A stretch of 64,000 nucleotides of DNA from Sordaria brevicollis. Lineage: Eukaryota > Ascomycota > Sordariomycetes > Sordariales > Sordariaceae. Within the stretch, counting starts at the first letter, position 1; each line of letters opens with the position of its first letter. The notes under the pieces are model-generated. The model saw only the letters and a program-made list of their open reading frames with translations, was not told the origin of the DNA and did no database searches. The translations under genes were made by a program, and so were the position numbers. The stretch spans positions 3,844,001 to 3,908,000 of the forward strand of contig JAUTDP010000004.1 in the NCBI GenBank assembly GCA_033439795.1. The letters run 5' to 3'. Shown here in pieces: positions 12,086-23,907 of this stretch.

Positions 12086-12797
12086 ATTAATTTAATTAGA
12101 ATAAATATAATAAATATAAACGCTATTAAAAATATTTTCGGGAAGGATAATATAAATAATAATAGGGTATTAAGTATTATTATTAACGTAGCGGCTATAA
12201 AAGGTATTACGGATATAGGGTAAAAAAAGGTAAACGGTTATAATATAGGCTTTAACTAGGGTATTAATTTTAAGGAGAATTTTAGAGGGGCTTTTAAAAT
12301 TATATTTAATTTTAATATTTTAAATACGAAGAACTTCCTATAATATTAATTTAATTAGAAATATTTTAATTAATATTATATTAAATTAATTTAAATAATT
12401 TATTTACTTTATTATTAAAGAGGATTTATTTTGCGACGCTAAAAGTATTCTCCTCGATTATATTAATAAGTTAAGCGGTTTATTCTAATTAATTGCCGTC
12501 GGGGTTAAAAGCCGCGGGCGCGGTAAGTAGCGTACTACCTTTGTAAATATAGGTAATTATAATAGTAGTAGAATTATTATTATTATTATAATATTGTACG
12601 TTTAAACGATCGCTATTACGGTAATTCAAATGTATAATAGTTGGGTGAAGAAATATTTATGAGTATTAGCGCGTAGAGGAAGCGGGGTTATAACCTTACG
12701 CGTTTATTTTAATTACTAAATTAAATTCTATACTACACGCTATGGGCGCGGCTCTAGTACCTACAGGTGGCACGCGCTACTACACTTAGCGCTAAAA

Positions 12798-12831
12798 TTT
12801 TTTGAAACCGACCAACACAATGGCCTCCGTA
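12798..12831 (-). repeat. Right terminal inverted repeat of the 6.7-kb element
   Basis: Reverse complement of 6111-6144 over 34 nt. It is followed at once by gatcct (12832-12837), the second copy of the target-site duplication. The inner 300 nt (about 12,490-12,800) is a mosaic of RIP-type and normal sequence. Confidence 0.9.
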
Positions 12832-15800
12832 GATCCTGGGCCCCGTACCTGCCTGGTAAGCATGCACGGTACCTGAATGACCGTGTGGATAACTGCGAGT
12901 GGTACCTGAATGAAGACATTTAATGGGTACCTCTACCTTGCTCAATGTATTTAAGCTGCCGCAACCGTCTCCCGTCCCTTTCTGGGTTCAGTTAACGGTA
13001 CGAAGCAGGTACCGTTGTCGTTTGCAGCTTTCTTGTTTGGGTCGGAAAGGAAGAGCAAGGCCGCCATCTCAAACACTCACACAAAAACAAATAGAGATGC
13101 CAGGTCCGGCTCGGAGCAAGGGGCCAGGGGCCTTGAAGGGCTTCTTTTCAAGTTCCAAGTTCCAGCCATCCAACGCTACGGGTGAGATCGAGTTTATTGA
13201 TGTTGCCATCGTTTTATCCAAGAACCAACCCAGCTTTTCTCGAAGGAATCGAGAGAGAAAACTGGGCAAATAAAATGAGGATGGGCGAAACGACACCGAC
13301 ATAAAACGGCGCCTCCGCACCCCCTGCCTCTTTACATAATACCAGGAAAGCTCGTGCTTTTGTCGTCATCAATCGCGTCCTCTCATTTCATTGCTCGCCT
13401 TACCTGTAGTATCCAATGTGCAAACTGCTTCACAAACTCACAGGGACGGCTATGCATCGTATCACGACAGCGAGTCAAAATCCGGAGTGAGCCAAGGCTC
13501 CGGATGTTGTGGAGATCAACACGGGTCGTTGCAACTGTGGGGGTCTCGTTCGCCATCCCGTTTGAAGGCCGTCCTCACTTCTCACAAAAGGGATCTTTTA
13601 TTCCACTTTGGAGAGGTAGTGCAGACAGAGTTTTGCCAAAAGCAATGCCACTTTGTCGCCATATCCCTCGCAGACCACTCGCCCTTGCGAGCGGTCCTTT
13701 TTAGAGCTCCAAAGCTAAAATCAAAAGGAAGCTGCGTGCGGGGTATATCAGATGCAAAGTGATCTCCCACATATCAAGCCGCTGCAGGCGTCGTAGCCCG
13801 GTGATGAAAATGAACGGAATGCTTTGCTGTGTGATTGTTCCTGCGGCCGGGCGGCTACGGTCCTTTGATTTTGGGGGTTCATTGTTCAGGGCGGCTCCCG
13901 TCCGGACCATGTCGTTTTTCATCTTGGCCAACTTGAGTACCTGCCACCTGCTACAAAGCTCACAAAGGCTGTTAGTCGGTTTACATTTGCCTCGACAGCG
14001 CCGCAAACTAATATTGCGTGTATACAAACGGACTCGAAGCTGTGTTACTGTTGGATCTTGACGAGGTCGAGGCAACCTCCACCATAGTAAGGGGTTCGGG
14101 CGTGGCTTGGTCGGGGCACCGGCGGAACAAACGTGCGAATGAGCTAGGGATGATCGGCAAGCTTGACTCTGTCGAATGCAACCCCTAAACAGCGGGGCGG
14201 TGGAGTGGTGAGAAGCGATTCAAACATCTCCATTGGCGGCCATTGTCCATTTTCCTCGATCTTGTGGTCGATGGGCAGCGGCCATCCGGCGGGAACTTCC
14301 CCCTGTCCGTTGCTTTTTAAGCGAACCCGCGGCTTCGGACCACTGGGAACCGGATCCGCGATGCTGGGCTTGGTCGCTCTGTTTTTGAAGTTTTTTCAGC
14401 TCTTGCTTACGACAAAATTGCTGGTGTCATGCGTTGCCAGTCGAGAGTCGAGTGTCGAGTAGCCACTGCTAGGCATGAGCAACAGATACCCCTATCGTGA
14501 ACCGACAACGAGGTGTTTGCCACGAATCGCCAACAAGAATGTTGCTGGGGAGACGAGAGAGCCAGAGGAAAACCCTTCAATGTCAATCAGATATAATGTG
14601 GGACTGGGCAGCCATGAGCCCATGACGGTCCTGAAATTGGACCAGATTCCTAGCGCTCCAAAGCTCCACTCCTTCTCTTGCTTTCTCGAAATTCCAGAAT
14701 CTCTTGGCCTACGACCTCGCATCGAGTGCCTGACAGTCTAACCGTTTTCTCGTGAGAAATTACAAATTGGCAATTCCGCATTTACGGCCGGAGGTGGGAA
14801 CCGGCAGCCAAGCAGTCCGGCAACTCCGTCTACAAAGTTTGAAAAGTACCTATAATTCGATGTTAGCCTCCGGATCCTTCAAAGGTATATGTTTTGAGAG
14901 GCGCCAGTATGTAATTTGAAGAATGTCGACTCGACAACTCAAGATAAGCTTCGCACAATGGCGTGCAGAGACTGTTGTCCATACCAGACTCAATATAGCC
15001 ACGTCCTTCAATCCCGTGCTGTCAGCTCATGTTTCCCTCCAGGCGTGTGGAGACTTGAATCCAAAGACGCCTCGTTTGACATCCTGGGTGAACATCATCA
15101 ATCATGATGGTCAAAGGGTACATAGGGGTCCAGGGGTGTGGCGTCCGCAAAGAGGGCCGAGTCTGGGCTGCATCCGGCTTGCAATCCCCTTTGTTATGTA
15201 GGCCAGGCGCAAAGCAAACAGATATAAGATCAGGAACCCTACTGCACAGTATCGCCAAATCTCACAAAATGGCTTCCCTCTTTACACAAGTTGACTGGCT
15301 GGCTTCCGGTTATTTACCCCAGGGTTTGCACACATTGTATGATAAGCAAACGAGCGAGCCACGACGGCGCCGAACGCGAACAAACCGTAAACGGACCCGA
15401 CAACAACGATGAGTCTCGTACGACCTGTCCAGCCCGGCTAACAATCAGGTCTAGAGCATGAGCCGGACAAATCCTTTGATGGCCGCAAAGGAGCAATCTG
15501 CGCTCAACGGGGATCCTGAGGAGGCCGGAACGCCATGGTGCAAGATTTGAAGACCGAGTGTTGTCGGGAATAAATTGCGCCCTGGGGACAGGTCAGCGTG
15601 TCCGAGACCACAATGAATAATCTGGATCATCTGTTGGCATGGAACCAACTACCCGGTAACCGGTCGACGATACAGCATACCAGTACGTCATGCGCGTAGA
15701 CTTGGCTCAGCCCAGAAAGATCGCAAGTGATAATTCGCATTCTTGCTGTGATCTCAACCAGACGGCCGACTGTCAGTACAGCCTGGGCGAAACCGGTAGG

Positions 15801-16137
15801 AATGAGTAGGACAGCTTCCGATCCCAGTTCAATGTTCTTTCGGTGTCCTTTCCAGCAGTGAGACGGAACGATGCTCATCGGCGAGGACCGCAGACCTTTG
15901 CTGTGCTCATGGGTTCGTGACTGACCATTGCTGGAGTTTCTCGCACCGAATTTCTCGCCGGATCACTCCAAATTCACGTGACTACGCGATCGAATCGATG
16001 ACGTCCTCGATGGAGTAGCTACAAAGCATCAAGATTGTTACAACACGTCTTCTGTCGACAGCAGGGCGCCCACATTGTGAGAGCCGAAAAACTGAAGTTG
16101 ATAAAAGACGACAACGAACATTGCATCCAGACGAACG

Positions 16138-16187
16138 AAAAGTCGAATCATGGGCGAACTACGATCGACGAGTGAACCAAGCGAGAG

Positions 16188-16238
<51 letters not shown>

Positions 16239-16241
16239 GAA
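16138..16241 (+). repeat. 48-A tract bounded by a 10-bp direct repeat
   Basis: A run of 48 A residues occupies 16188-16235. The ten bases aaaagtcgaa occur at 16138-16147 and again at 16232-16241, overlapping the end of the A run. Between them is about 40 nt of unique sequence ending in the A tract. This layout is what target-primed insertion of a short polyadenylated RNA would leave; part of the direct repeat is A-rich, so chance is not excluded. Confidence 0.45.
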
Positions 16242-17210
16242 CATCCAGTTTTTGGCCGAGATTGAGATGGAAGCTGTGCCGCGAACGTGCCTTTCCAACA
16301 CGTGCAACAACGTCACGATCAACAATCAAGTGGGTCATGGTCAAAGCGCCCTGTCTCTATGATTTCTCCCAACCAATCAATAAGTCATCTTTCCCGTCCA
16401 AGACCCACACTCAAAGTTATGCAAGAGAAGCTTGCCGTGACGCACGAGCCAAGAAAGGGCCAGAGCCCCAAGCTCAAGCAGCTTTGAACAAGCTCCCCTC
16501 TTGGCGCTGTAAGACTGCATGCAGCTTTGCTCCTGCCGTCCCTTGTCTCCTGCAACGCGTGCAGCGCCCCTTCCCCCAACACGCAGGCGGAGCAACCCCG
16601 TCTTTTCTCCATTTTATGGAAGCGTCCAGCACCGCCCACCAGAGCCGGGCGTTCGACCCTCAGGCTGTGTCTGACAACGGGAATCTTTCCCACAATCTCC
16701 GAGAACAATACGTTCACCGTCTCTTTTTGAAGGTTAATTGAACTCGCCCAGGGCTTTCCGGGCTCTCTACCTTCATGTCGTGATGCTTGGTTGCATCAAG
16801 TCCAACATTGGCTGCAGGTGTTGAGCTTGGAAGGAACCATCCGCTTTTAACACATACAACTGGCAGGCGTGTATGCCCGGCTTTTATGCACCATGGAGAT
16901 CCAGTTCGTCAAGAGTCTCCAGTATGTAAAAGGAAGGCGAGACGGGATGAAAGCTCGAATACCTCTTTCCCTTACAGCCTCTTCGCAACTGCCCTCGGGT
17001 CTCACGGGTCTCGCCTTCTCTCTTTTTTCGCCGAGTGGCCTGGCAACTGCTAGCATCATCCTCTCCCTCCAAAAAGCTTTTGAGGTTCTCCGCACGCGTT
17101 CCCCTTTCTTCCCGCCGTCTCTAGCGCTGGCTTTACCTTCTCTACATGCAGCACTATCAGACCGAAGTATTGCCATAGTATCATAACTAGCAAGCAGGTA
17201 CCTGCTGAGC

Positions 17211-17217
17211 TATAAAA
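17211..17217 (+). promoter_or_regulatory. TATA-like box upstream of the acidic-protein gene
   Basis: TATAAAA followed by a long CT-rich leader (17380-17560) that ends at the ATG at 17635. The spacing implies a leader of roughly 390 nt. Assigned by sequence and position only. Confidence 0.35.
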
Positions 17218-17634
17218 CCCCAAGTCCAGGAACACAGGGCCAGGGTTGCATAAAGTAGTATCGATCTCTCTTTTTGCAAGTGCATTGGCCTCTTGGTGTT
17301 AGTTGGAGCTTCCCCCAGTTCCCCAGCCAGAATTCCCCCAAACTGGTAGTTGTCATCTGTCTGACCCTGGGCTCTTTACACTTCCACTTCTCTCTCTTTT
17401 GGCTTTGCCGCCCACCACCACCCACTTTACCACCCCAGCCTTCTTTCCCACCCAGACTCTTTTTTTTCCCCTTCTCTGTTCCTCTTTCCTCTTCTCTCTT
17501 ACCAAGTTGCTCTGCTCTTTACACCCGCTTTTTACCATCTCAGTCGCGACCTAGCGCAACTCTCCGGTATCGCCTACAGGTACCTACCTCATTGATAAAT
17601 TCTCAAAGCCGTTGAGCGTTGAAATCACACAACA

Positions 17635-18524
17635 ATGTCTGCCACCCGCAAGAGAAAGGCCGAGGACGAGGAGCCCGAGGAGCTCGTCTCCCTCCCTGAG
17701 GAGTCTGACGGTGAGGAGGAAGAGGAGTAAGTAACCACCCGCTGCTTCTAACCTCCCGCCTCGTATCTTTTCAATTTGTTCTAGAGGACCTGCGATGTGC
17801 CTCTGCAAACAAGAACGCGTATTTGGGACTTTTGTTAGCTGCTGGGGCGCATTGCGGCACGTTGTGGCGCGAATTGTCTTTCGTGTTTGCCAGCTCAGTC
17901 ATGAACCGCGCATTTTGCGGGCTGTGGTCGGCAGATAACCCTAACAGGTGACGCCATCACGTAACGCGGGAAAGCAGACAGCCCAACGATATGCATATGC
18001 ATTCTCTCCACTTTCCCGGCGAAAAGATAGCTAACAATTCGCTCCCCACAGGTATGTCTCCACTGGCGATGAGGAAGATGACGCCGAGGACGACGAGGAG
18101 GATGATGAGGAGTACGAAGGCGAGGAAGGAGGTGAGGATGATGAGGAAGAGGAGGAGGAGACCACAGGTACGTTACTGCATTCATCCACAGATCTTCCAT
18201 GATATCGAACCAATACGCTGACCCAAAACCCACTTTCCAGACAAAGCCCCTCCTAAGAAGAAGCTAAAGACGGCAACTGCCGAAGACGAGGAGGAGGAAG
18301 AGGAACAAGATGAGGAGGAGGGCGGTGACGAAGACGAGGACGAGGACGAGGAGGAGATCCCCGAGGATGAGGAGGACGATGATGCTGAGGCCGAGGCCGA
18401 GGCCGAAGAGGGCAGCCCCAAGAAGGCCCAGCGCTCCTCTTCCAAGGCCGTGGACGAGGATGATGACGAGGAAGAGGCAGACGCCGCTAAGGCTGCTGCT
18501 GGTGGCGATGATAAGGAGGAGTAA
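17635..18524 (+). CDS. Small, highly acidic nuclear-type protein
   Basis: Three exons: 17635-17729, 18052-18167 and 18241-18524, giving 164 residues with frames closing exactly. The donors are GTAAGT and GTACGT and the acceptors CAG. The protein is dominated by Glu/Asp runs. Two basic patches look like nuclear localisation signals: RKRKAEDE near the N-terminus and PPKKKLK near residue 75. Ala/Gly/Lys content rises at the C-terminus. The composition recalls prothymosin-like or histone-chaperone acidic proteins, but I identify no family domain, so function is unassigned. The first intron is unusually long for this window (322 nt). ATG context is acaacaATGTC. Confidence 0.8.
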
Positions 18525-18797
18525 GGGTAGTTCGGTCTACCCTCTGCTCTCTCCAGTTTTGTTGTCGCGGTCTTCCTCTCATTGTCATTGATTGAGTTAT
18601 TGGGCTGATCTAATTGCTGGGAGTCTTTCTGGATATGGTATTTTTCTTGGACTTGCTAGGCGCTTGCTTAAAGATGAAAACATGAATGACGGTTACTTCG
18701 ATATAAGAAATGGCAGACTACTTGGATCTTGGAAATTTATATGATTGCATTGCCTTCATCAGCCTAAGGCCCAATCAACGTATTCGGAAGAGAACAA

Positions 18798-18985
18798 ATC
18801 TTAGCGGAAAATACCCCATGTTGGTGAGCCGTAGTGTAGTAGGTTCAACCAAAATAAGCCGTTCATGAACCGCTCATGCCGTTTATGAACCGTCAATTTT
18901 CGAATGTGAGCGGTTCATGAGCGGCTTATTTTGGTTGAACCTACTACACTACGGCTTACCAACATGGGGTATTTCCTGCTAAGAT
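18798..18985. repeat. Foldback (MITE-like) element with 79-bp arms
   Basis: The arms 18798-18876 and 18907-18985 are near-perfect reverse complements (a few mismatches), separated by a 30-nt loop. Outer arm sequence reads ataccccatgttggt. Inner parts contain short repeated units based on gttcatgaaccg and tttatgaaccg. No coding capacity. It lies about 270 nt downstream of the acidic-protein stop. It is either a non-autonomous inverted-repeat transposon or a hairpin transcript source. A target duplication is not clear. Confidence 0.85.
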
Positions 18986-20042
18986 GTGAATAGAATGGCA
19001 CCAATCCATTGGGTGTCCAGAGTGTCTCTCGGGTACCTTGCGTATGTGGGGTGCCGCTGCTGGGACCAGGGTCAGATCAATGTCGCTCGTTCGTCCGATA
19101 CGATTGAGCTATATGCATTATTGTCCTGTTGAATCTCAAGATAGGTAAGCCGCTTGTCCAAAGGTGTGTTCAAAACGGACTCTCGGAAATTATTCAATTT
19201 ACCAACCCCACAGGTACCTGTGAGCCTGGGTATTTTGAGCTCCATTTCACAAACTTGCCTGTTCTGTTCAGCTTTAAACCAGAATCTCCCTTTCCTGAAG
19301 CGCAGAGACATGGTGGTCGGAAGATGTTGATGAGTAGGTTTTGATGTCGCACTACATACTTTCAAAGTACATACTCCTAATTCACAGCTTCGCGGTTCAA
19401 CGATCAGATTACAATCGAATGAGACTCTTACGGTTTGAATGGTGTGGGCAATATCAAGAATTCCATAGCTAGACGGCTTACCGGGCTTCACAATGGATTT
19501 CGAAAGCTCTGATGTAATGCAATAAGAGCGCCTCGTTTTACTTAAAAGCTCCTTCGTCGACATCCCTAGGTACTCAGCAAGGAGTCTTGCGACGAAGTCA
19601 AACAGAATAAATCACCTACCTACCTGTTTTGGATTTACAAAAACCAGCCTGATGGATATGGCTACGAGGAAAGATATGAGTTTGACGGCAACGATGAATA
19701 CGGAAAATTGACATGATCCTTGTTACTCTATTAAGTTGGTTGCAAGAATCTCAGTTATTCCTCATGTGTGCCACTGGACAGATGCTGTTTCTTCCTCTGT
19801 CCTTCCCTTTTTGCTCATATTTTGTTCATCATCCAGAGCAGCTTTTCTTTTGTTACTTCGCTCTTTGTTTGTTTTCGACCGTCTCATAACCTAACCTTTT
19901 GCTCACCATGCGTGTATCGTGCCCATCCAGCCCAAACATCCGGTAACGCCTTGTTGCCTTTTGTCTCTCCTCACCTTGACCCCCTTTTATACCACCAAGA
20001 ATCACTCTTCTGAAAATCGTTGCCTTGTCGTGGAATTTATCG
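18986..20042. other. Intergenic region without a supported gene
   Basis: A 163-codon minus-strand frame at 19072-19563 has no recognisable motif and is not called. The right part should contain the 3' untranslated region of the bHLH gene ending at 20043. Confidence 0.45.
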
Positions 20043-21881
20043 CTAACCCTTCCTACTCGCATTTCCATACTCATCCCACATTTTCCTCAGCTGTTTCCTT
20101 TCCGCAGCAAGTCGTTTATGCTCGCTCTCCAATGTCTGGATGTATAACCTCGCGCGATCAAGGACTTCGGATTTGCTGACTCTGCGTTCCTTTTCCGCAA
20201 TTCCCAGGTCAATCATCTCAGCAGTGTTACTTCCAATTAGTGGATGGGCCTGATCTTGCATGTCTTGTTCACTGGTGGAAAGGGCCGCTGAAGGGGGGAG
20301 GACGTCCAGAAGCGCTTCGAAATGGGCGTTTAGGCGGTTGCGATACTTTTGTTCAACCTTGTTGTGCTTGACGCGGGCAATTTCCTGTCGAGGACTTGCT
20401 TTATGCTGTGTTGCTTTTGCGTCACAGTCCAGATCGTACGCACCGGTAGGGAGGCTCGTCCTGGTGTTGTTATCGAGCGTTGGGGTGTAGTCCATCGCCA
20501 GGTCCTCGTCACCCTCATACGCATTGGCATCTCTTGCCTGCTCCGCATAGAAGTCTCTTCTGCTTGGCCCTCTTTCCGAAGTAGCCCTCTTGTTTTCATG
20601 TTGTTTTCTCTTCTTGTGACTCCTGCTTTCTTCCTTCCGCCCTTTATCTTTGCCTTTCGGATTCATCAAACTCCCAGCAACATCTTCTTGCACCCATAGC
20701 AGTGAGGAGCGGCGACTTGTCGTCAATCCGGGACTTGCAGCAGTTGGAAAATCCATAACGGTTGACAACGGACTCTGTGTCGAATCCATATCTTCGAACT
20801 TTGCGTCAACCGCTTGACCGTCGTCTGCCTGTGCTAGGCGGTGTCGTCTCTTTCTGAGCTTTTCCTTCTTCTTTGTAGCCCCTGCTATCGCTGGTGATGC
20901 TACCTGGCTTCGCTGATATGTGCTGGCATAGGTAGCCGTTATCTCGTGATCAACATATCTGTCGTCCTCATGGTAGTCTTTGGCTAAAACAGGCTTCAAG
21001 ATGTGGGGTATCTGTTGCAAAGAGGATGTGGTGTTGGTTGGACCTTCACCGGCCAGGTGAGGAGACCATACTTCATGTGCTTGATCATGAGTAGGCCATG
21101 CCTCGGAAGGGAACGAGTTGAGAGGATGGACACCTGTCGAGTACGCTGTAAGAGGAGATGCAGGAGAGCTCAGTACGAATGTCGGCGGTGATTGAAGTCC
21201 TATCGGGTCAGAGACAGCGAGGGCTGAGGTGGACACTGCAAGCCCTATAGAGTTGGTTCCATTCGATAAGCTGTTTGTGCGAAGAGGGTATGGTATATAG
21301 TGATCCGTATACAAGCCATGGGATCCGAACGGTACGGTTTGCACTGGCGCAGATATGGTTGACGAGACCGTATAGTTTTCACTTTGTGATTGCGGCGGGA
21401 CCGTGGGGGTCGAGAGGTCAGAATGAGCGAAATTGTGGTGGTCTGAAGACGCATAGCTCGAGTTATATGCGTCAGGGAAGTGATTGTATGGTATGCTGGG
21501 GTGGGTCGATGGCTATCATATTGTCAGTTGACGAACTTGAAAGGTTGTCAGGGACGTGAAACGCGAGCCTCTCTGGCAGTGGTTCGATTTTGTTCTTGGC
21601 TTAGTGGAAGCGGGTAGATCTGGGAACCGGTGGCAGATCATATGTGAGTATCCCGGCAATATCAGGCCATGGTATCGGAGAACATGCCACTTAGGTCAAG
21701 TTCTCACTTTTCTTCGGCGAGATGTTTCTGGCAGACATGGACAGCCAAACACCATGTGATACAAGGTTTTGTTCAACTAACCCTATACAAGAAGGATGAC
21801 AGGGTAAGGACTGTGTGAGAGATTTATACTTACTGGTATATCATCGTAGGATTGCTGCCGGTTATTGTCCAAACAAGACAT
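20043..21881 (-). CDS. bHLH transcription factor, SREBP-type Tyr in basic region
   Basis: Two exons, 21881-21834 (16 codons) and 21512-20043, total 505 residues. The 321-nt intron has a GTAAGT donor and a TAG acceptor preceded by ctgac, and both exons are in phase 0. The first exon supplies MSCLDNNRQQSYDDIP; without it the frame has no ATG near its start. The basic region KHNKVEQKYRNRLN (near residues 395-410) has Tyr where most bHLH proteins have Arg, the mark of the SREBP/Tye7 class. Helix 1 follows. A long loop of about 40 residues contains Ser/Asp/Gln. Helix 2 runs into a short Leu/Lys coiled coil (to residue 505). No membrane segments are present, so it is not a membrane-bound SREBP. Expected role: nuclear DNA binding, likely E-box/SRE-like sites (family knowledge). 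Confidence 0.85.
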
Positions 21882-23907
21882 TCTGAGATCGCGGGTAACT
21901 GTCTATTGCACCGAACATGGGACCTGACTAATTCTAGGATCAAGGAAGAACACTCCATGGTTCTGGCGACCATGTTCTTATAGCTCCAGAAATCTTTTCT
22001 GTTTCACAACGAGGAGGAATCATGTTGATTGCTGTGTGTCTAAGTAGGTCTTTGCAAGGATAGGGGTGTTGTCTGGCTCGGAGGTATTGGAGGCAACTAC
22101 GTTGCAAGTTTTGTCGACGGGACGAGACGCCATCTAAGGTTAGGGACACCTGACGAGGCTATCCGGAAGGGATGGGGAGTTACTGTACCATTGTGCCCAG
22201 ACATTAAAGTCGATGAGAGCCCATTCCGGAAATTCACGAGATCCCATTCGGAAAGAAGAGGACCTGGCATGCATGGATTTCCGTTTCAACAACTGACTGA
22301 CAGTAGACAGGGGGCGGCTATGCCCGGCCCCGCGCTTGTTGGCTGCTCGAGTTTCCTGTGTGCGGGAGGTTCGATATGTGTGATGGGTTTCATGGTTTTC
22401 GTTTCCATCACGACAGGATCAGTCATCGTTCTCGATGGCCCTGAGACATGATCGTTTCGTTATCGCCGCAAATCCATCAATCGCTAATCGTTCAAGTCTC
22501 TCTGTCCAATGATGCGCCTTGAGCTATTGAAAATTTTATTCTATTGATTCTTCTCCGTTAGCCCTTCTGCGACATCCTCAGATGCTTGATTCTAAAAACG
22601 GATTCCCATTCACCCGGCTCCTAGTGCCCTCGGTCCTAGTGCACGGTTGAGAAGTTACATTGCTTCCGAACCTACCTAACAGCGTTGCGTTCCATGGTTT
22701 CTGCTGCTATTTTGTTCTTGGAGATTGAGCTGCCATTGGCTTGCCCATTGTGTACTTCGGGGCGTATCATTCGATTTCTCCCTCAGAGTCACGCCATACG
22801 GTTAAAACCGTGGGCGGACATCGGCGACTGTGGCGTAAAGTGTTAGTCTGGAAATGCATAGCTGCAAATCCTATGGCTTCGAGACGGTTGGGGGCCAGGT
22901 ACAACATCTTCAGCCCCTGAAGATCAGTGAAGAACAACATTGGCTGGAATAAAGTCCGTGTGTGTTGATTAGCCACTTGGCTGGTTCTCGGTGCCAGAAA
23001 TACTACGGTCTTAGACTTTGATATGCGTCATGTCATCGAGATCCCACGCTGTCCTTGCAGTCACAGAAAATATGGACACAAAATCATGTGTAGACTTTTG
23101 TGGTGAGTGCTTGTTCTTCAGTCCAAGGGCGTTGAATATCTCTACAACATGGATAATGATTGGTATGAAGTTTCGCAACATCAGACACCTGAAGCTCCTT
23201 CTCTATCAAATGTACACACCGCATTCCCTCAAACACTGGATCTGCGTCCGTCCCCTATGATTGCTGCATAGGGCTAAAAGCAACGGTGATACATGTCGAG
23301 TGAAGCAACATACACATGGTTGGCTCTTTGGTGGCACATGGCACCGCATGAACAGATACTAGACAAAAGGAAACTGGTACTTACTATGGGCCAAACGCTT
23401 AGCTTGTTTCTCTCCGGTCTCTTCGTTGCCAGGTATGGCACAAATTTGGATGAGGCAGGTCCCAGAATGAGTTCGTACACCCGAATGATGAGGGCAGGAG
23501 CGTGTATCTTGCACTTCCCGATGAAGTGTCTTCCGGCATTCCACGTTTCGTATGTACTGTCCCGACACGGTTGGCTTGTGACATGTGATGCATGTAGTGG
23601 TTGAAACTGCATCATTAATATGCTTCTCGTAGGGGAGGATTGCCGTCCAGACTGAAGCGGGCCAAGTGGAAGCTGCTGCAGGTCTGGAAACAAACACAGA
23701 GCTCGGGAAGCGGTTGTGAACCTGTCATTGATCGAGATGCTCGTCGGGCGGTCGGGTAGCTGCATTTCGAGTCTTGAAAATTCATATTAGCAAGGCTCGC
23801 GGTTCATGCCACGCGGGATGGGGTTCGGATGCTGTACTCGCCGTCTCTTGTTTCCGCCACTCCTACTTTTCCATCCAGGTCCTGAGGAGGGAATCTGTGA
23901 CCGCATT
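21882..23907. other. Upstream region of the bHLH gene and intergenic DNA
   Basis: A 69-codon frame on the minus strand (21940-22149) lies where the bHLH leader should be and could be an upstream ORF; this is not supported beyond position. Other frames, including a 163-codon one at 23274-23765, have no recognisable content. Confidence 0.4.

Larger units (their letters stand above)
6111..12831. mobile_element. RIP-destroyed 6.7-kb TIR DNA transposon
   Basis: The two ends carry the same 34-nt inverted repeat beginning TACGGAGGCCATTGTGTTGG. The hexamer gatcct directly abuts both ends (6105-6110 and 12832-12837), as expected for a target-site duplication. The interior is extremely AT-rich, nearly free of CpA/TpG but with CpG retained, and has no open frame of 60 codons in any of six frames. 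This is the RIP signature. Relic reading frames survive on both strands (7801-8826 plus; 11840-12085 minus). Superfamily unresolved: a 6-bp duplication does not fit Tc1/mariner, although the terminal TA could also be read as a TA duplication. Length and two relic frames suggest a two-gene autonomous element (inference). Confidence 0.85.
12838..17634. other. Gene-poor region right of the dead transposon
   Basis: Normal base composition but no supportable gene across about 4.8 kb. Frames of 60-206 codons occur on both strands without conserved motifs, and the longest (16121-16741) owes its length to the poly-A tract. GGTACCTGAATGA is repeated at about 12870 and 12901. The last 400 nt are pyrimidine-rich and are likely promoter and leader of the gene starting at 17635. 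Confidence 0.5.

Noticed and set aside
16121..16741. 206-codon plus frame with a Lys run
   Set aside because: The Lys run is the poly-A tract; no recognisable sequence on either side.
19072..19563. 163-codon minus frame
   Set aside because: Has an ATG and no stop but no family motif, no clear promoter or splice signals; chance is possible at this base composition.
23274..23765. 163-codon minus frame
   Set aside because: Irregular composition (many Cys/His/Met), no motif.
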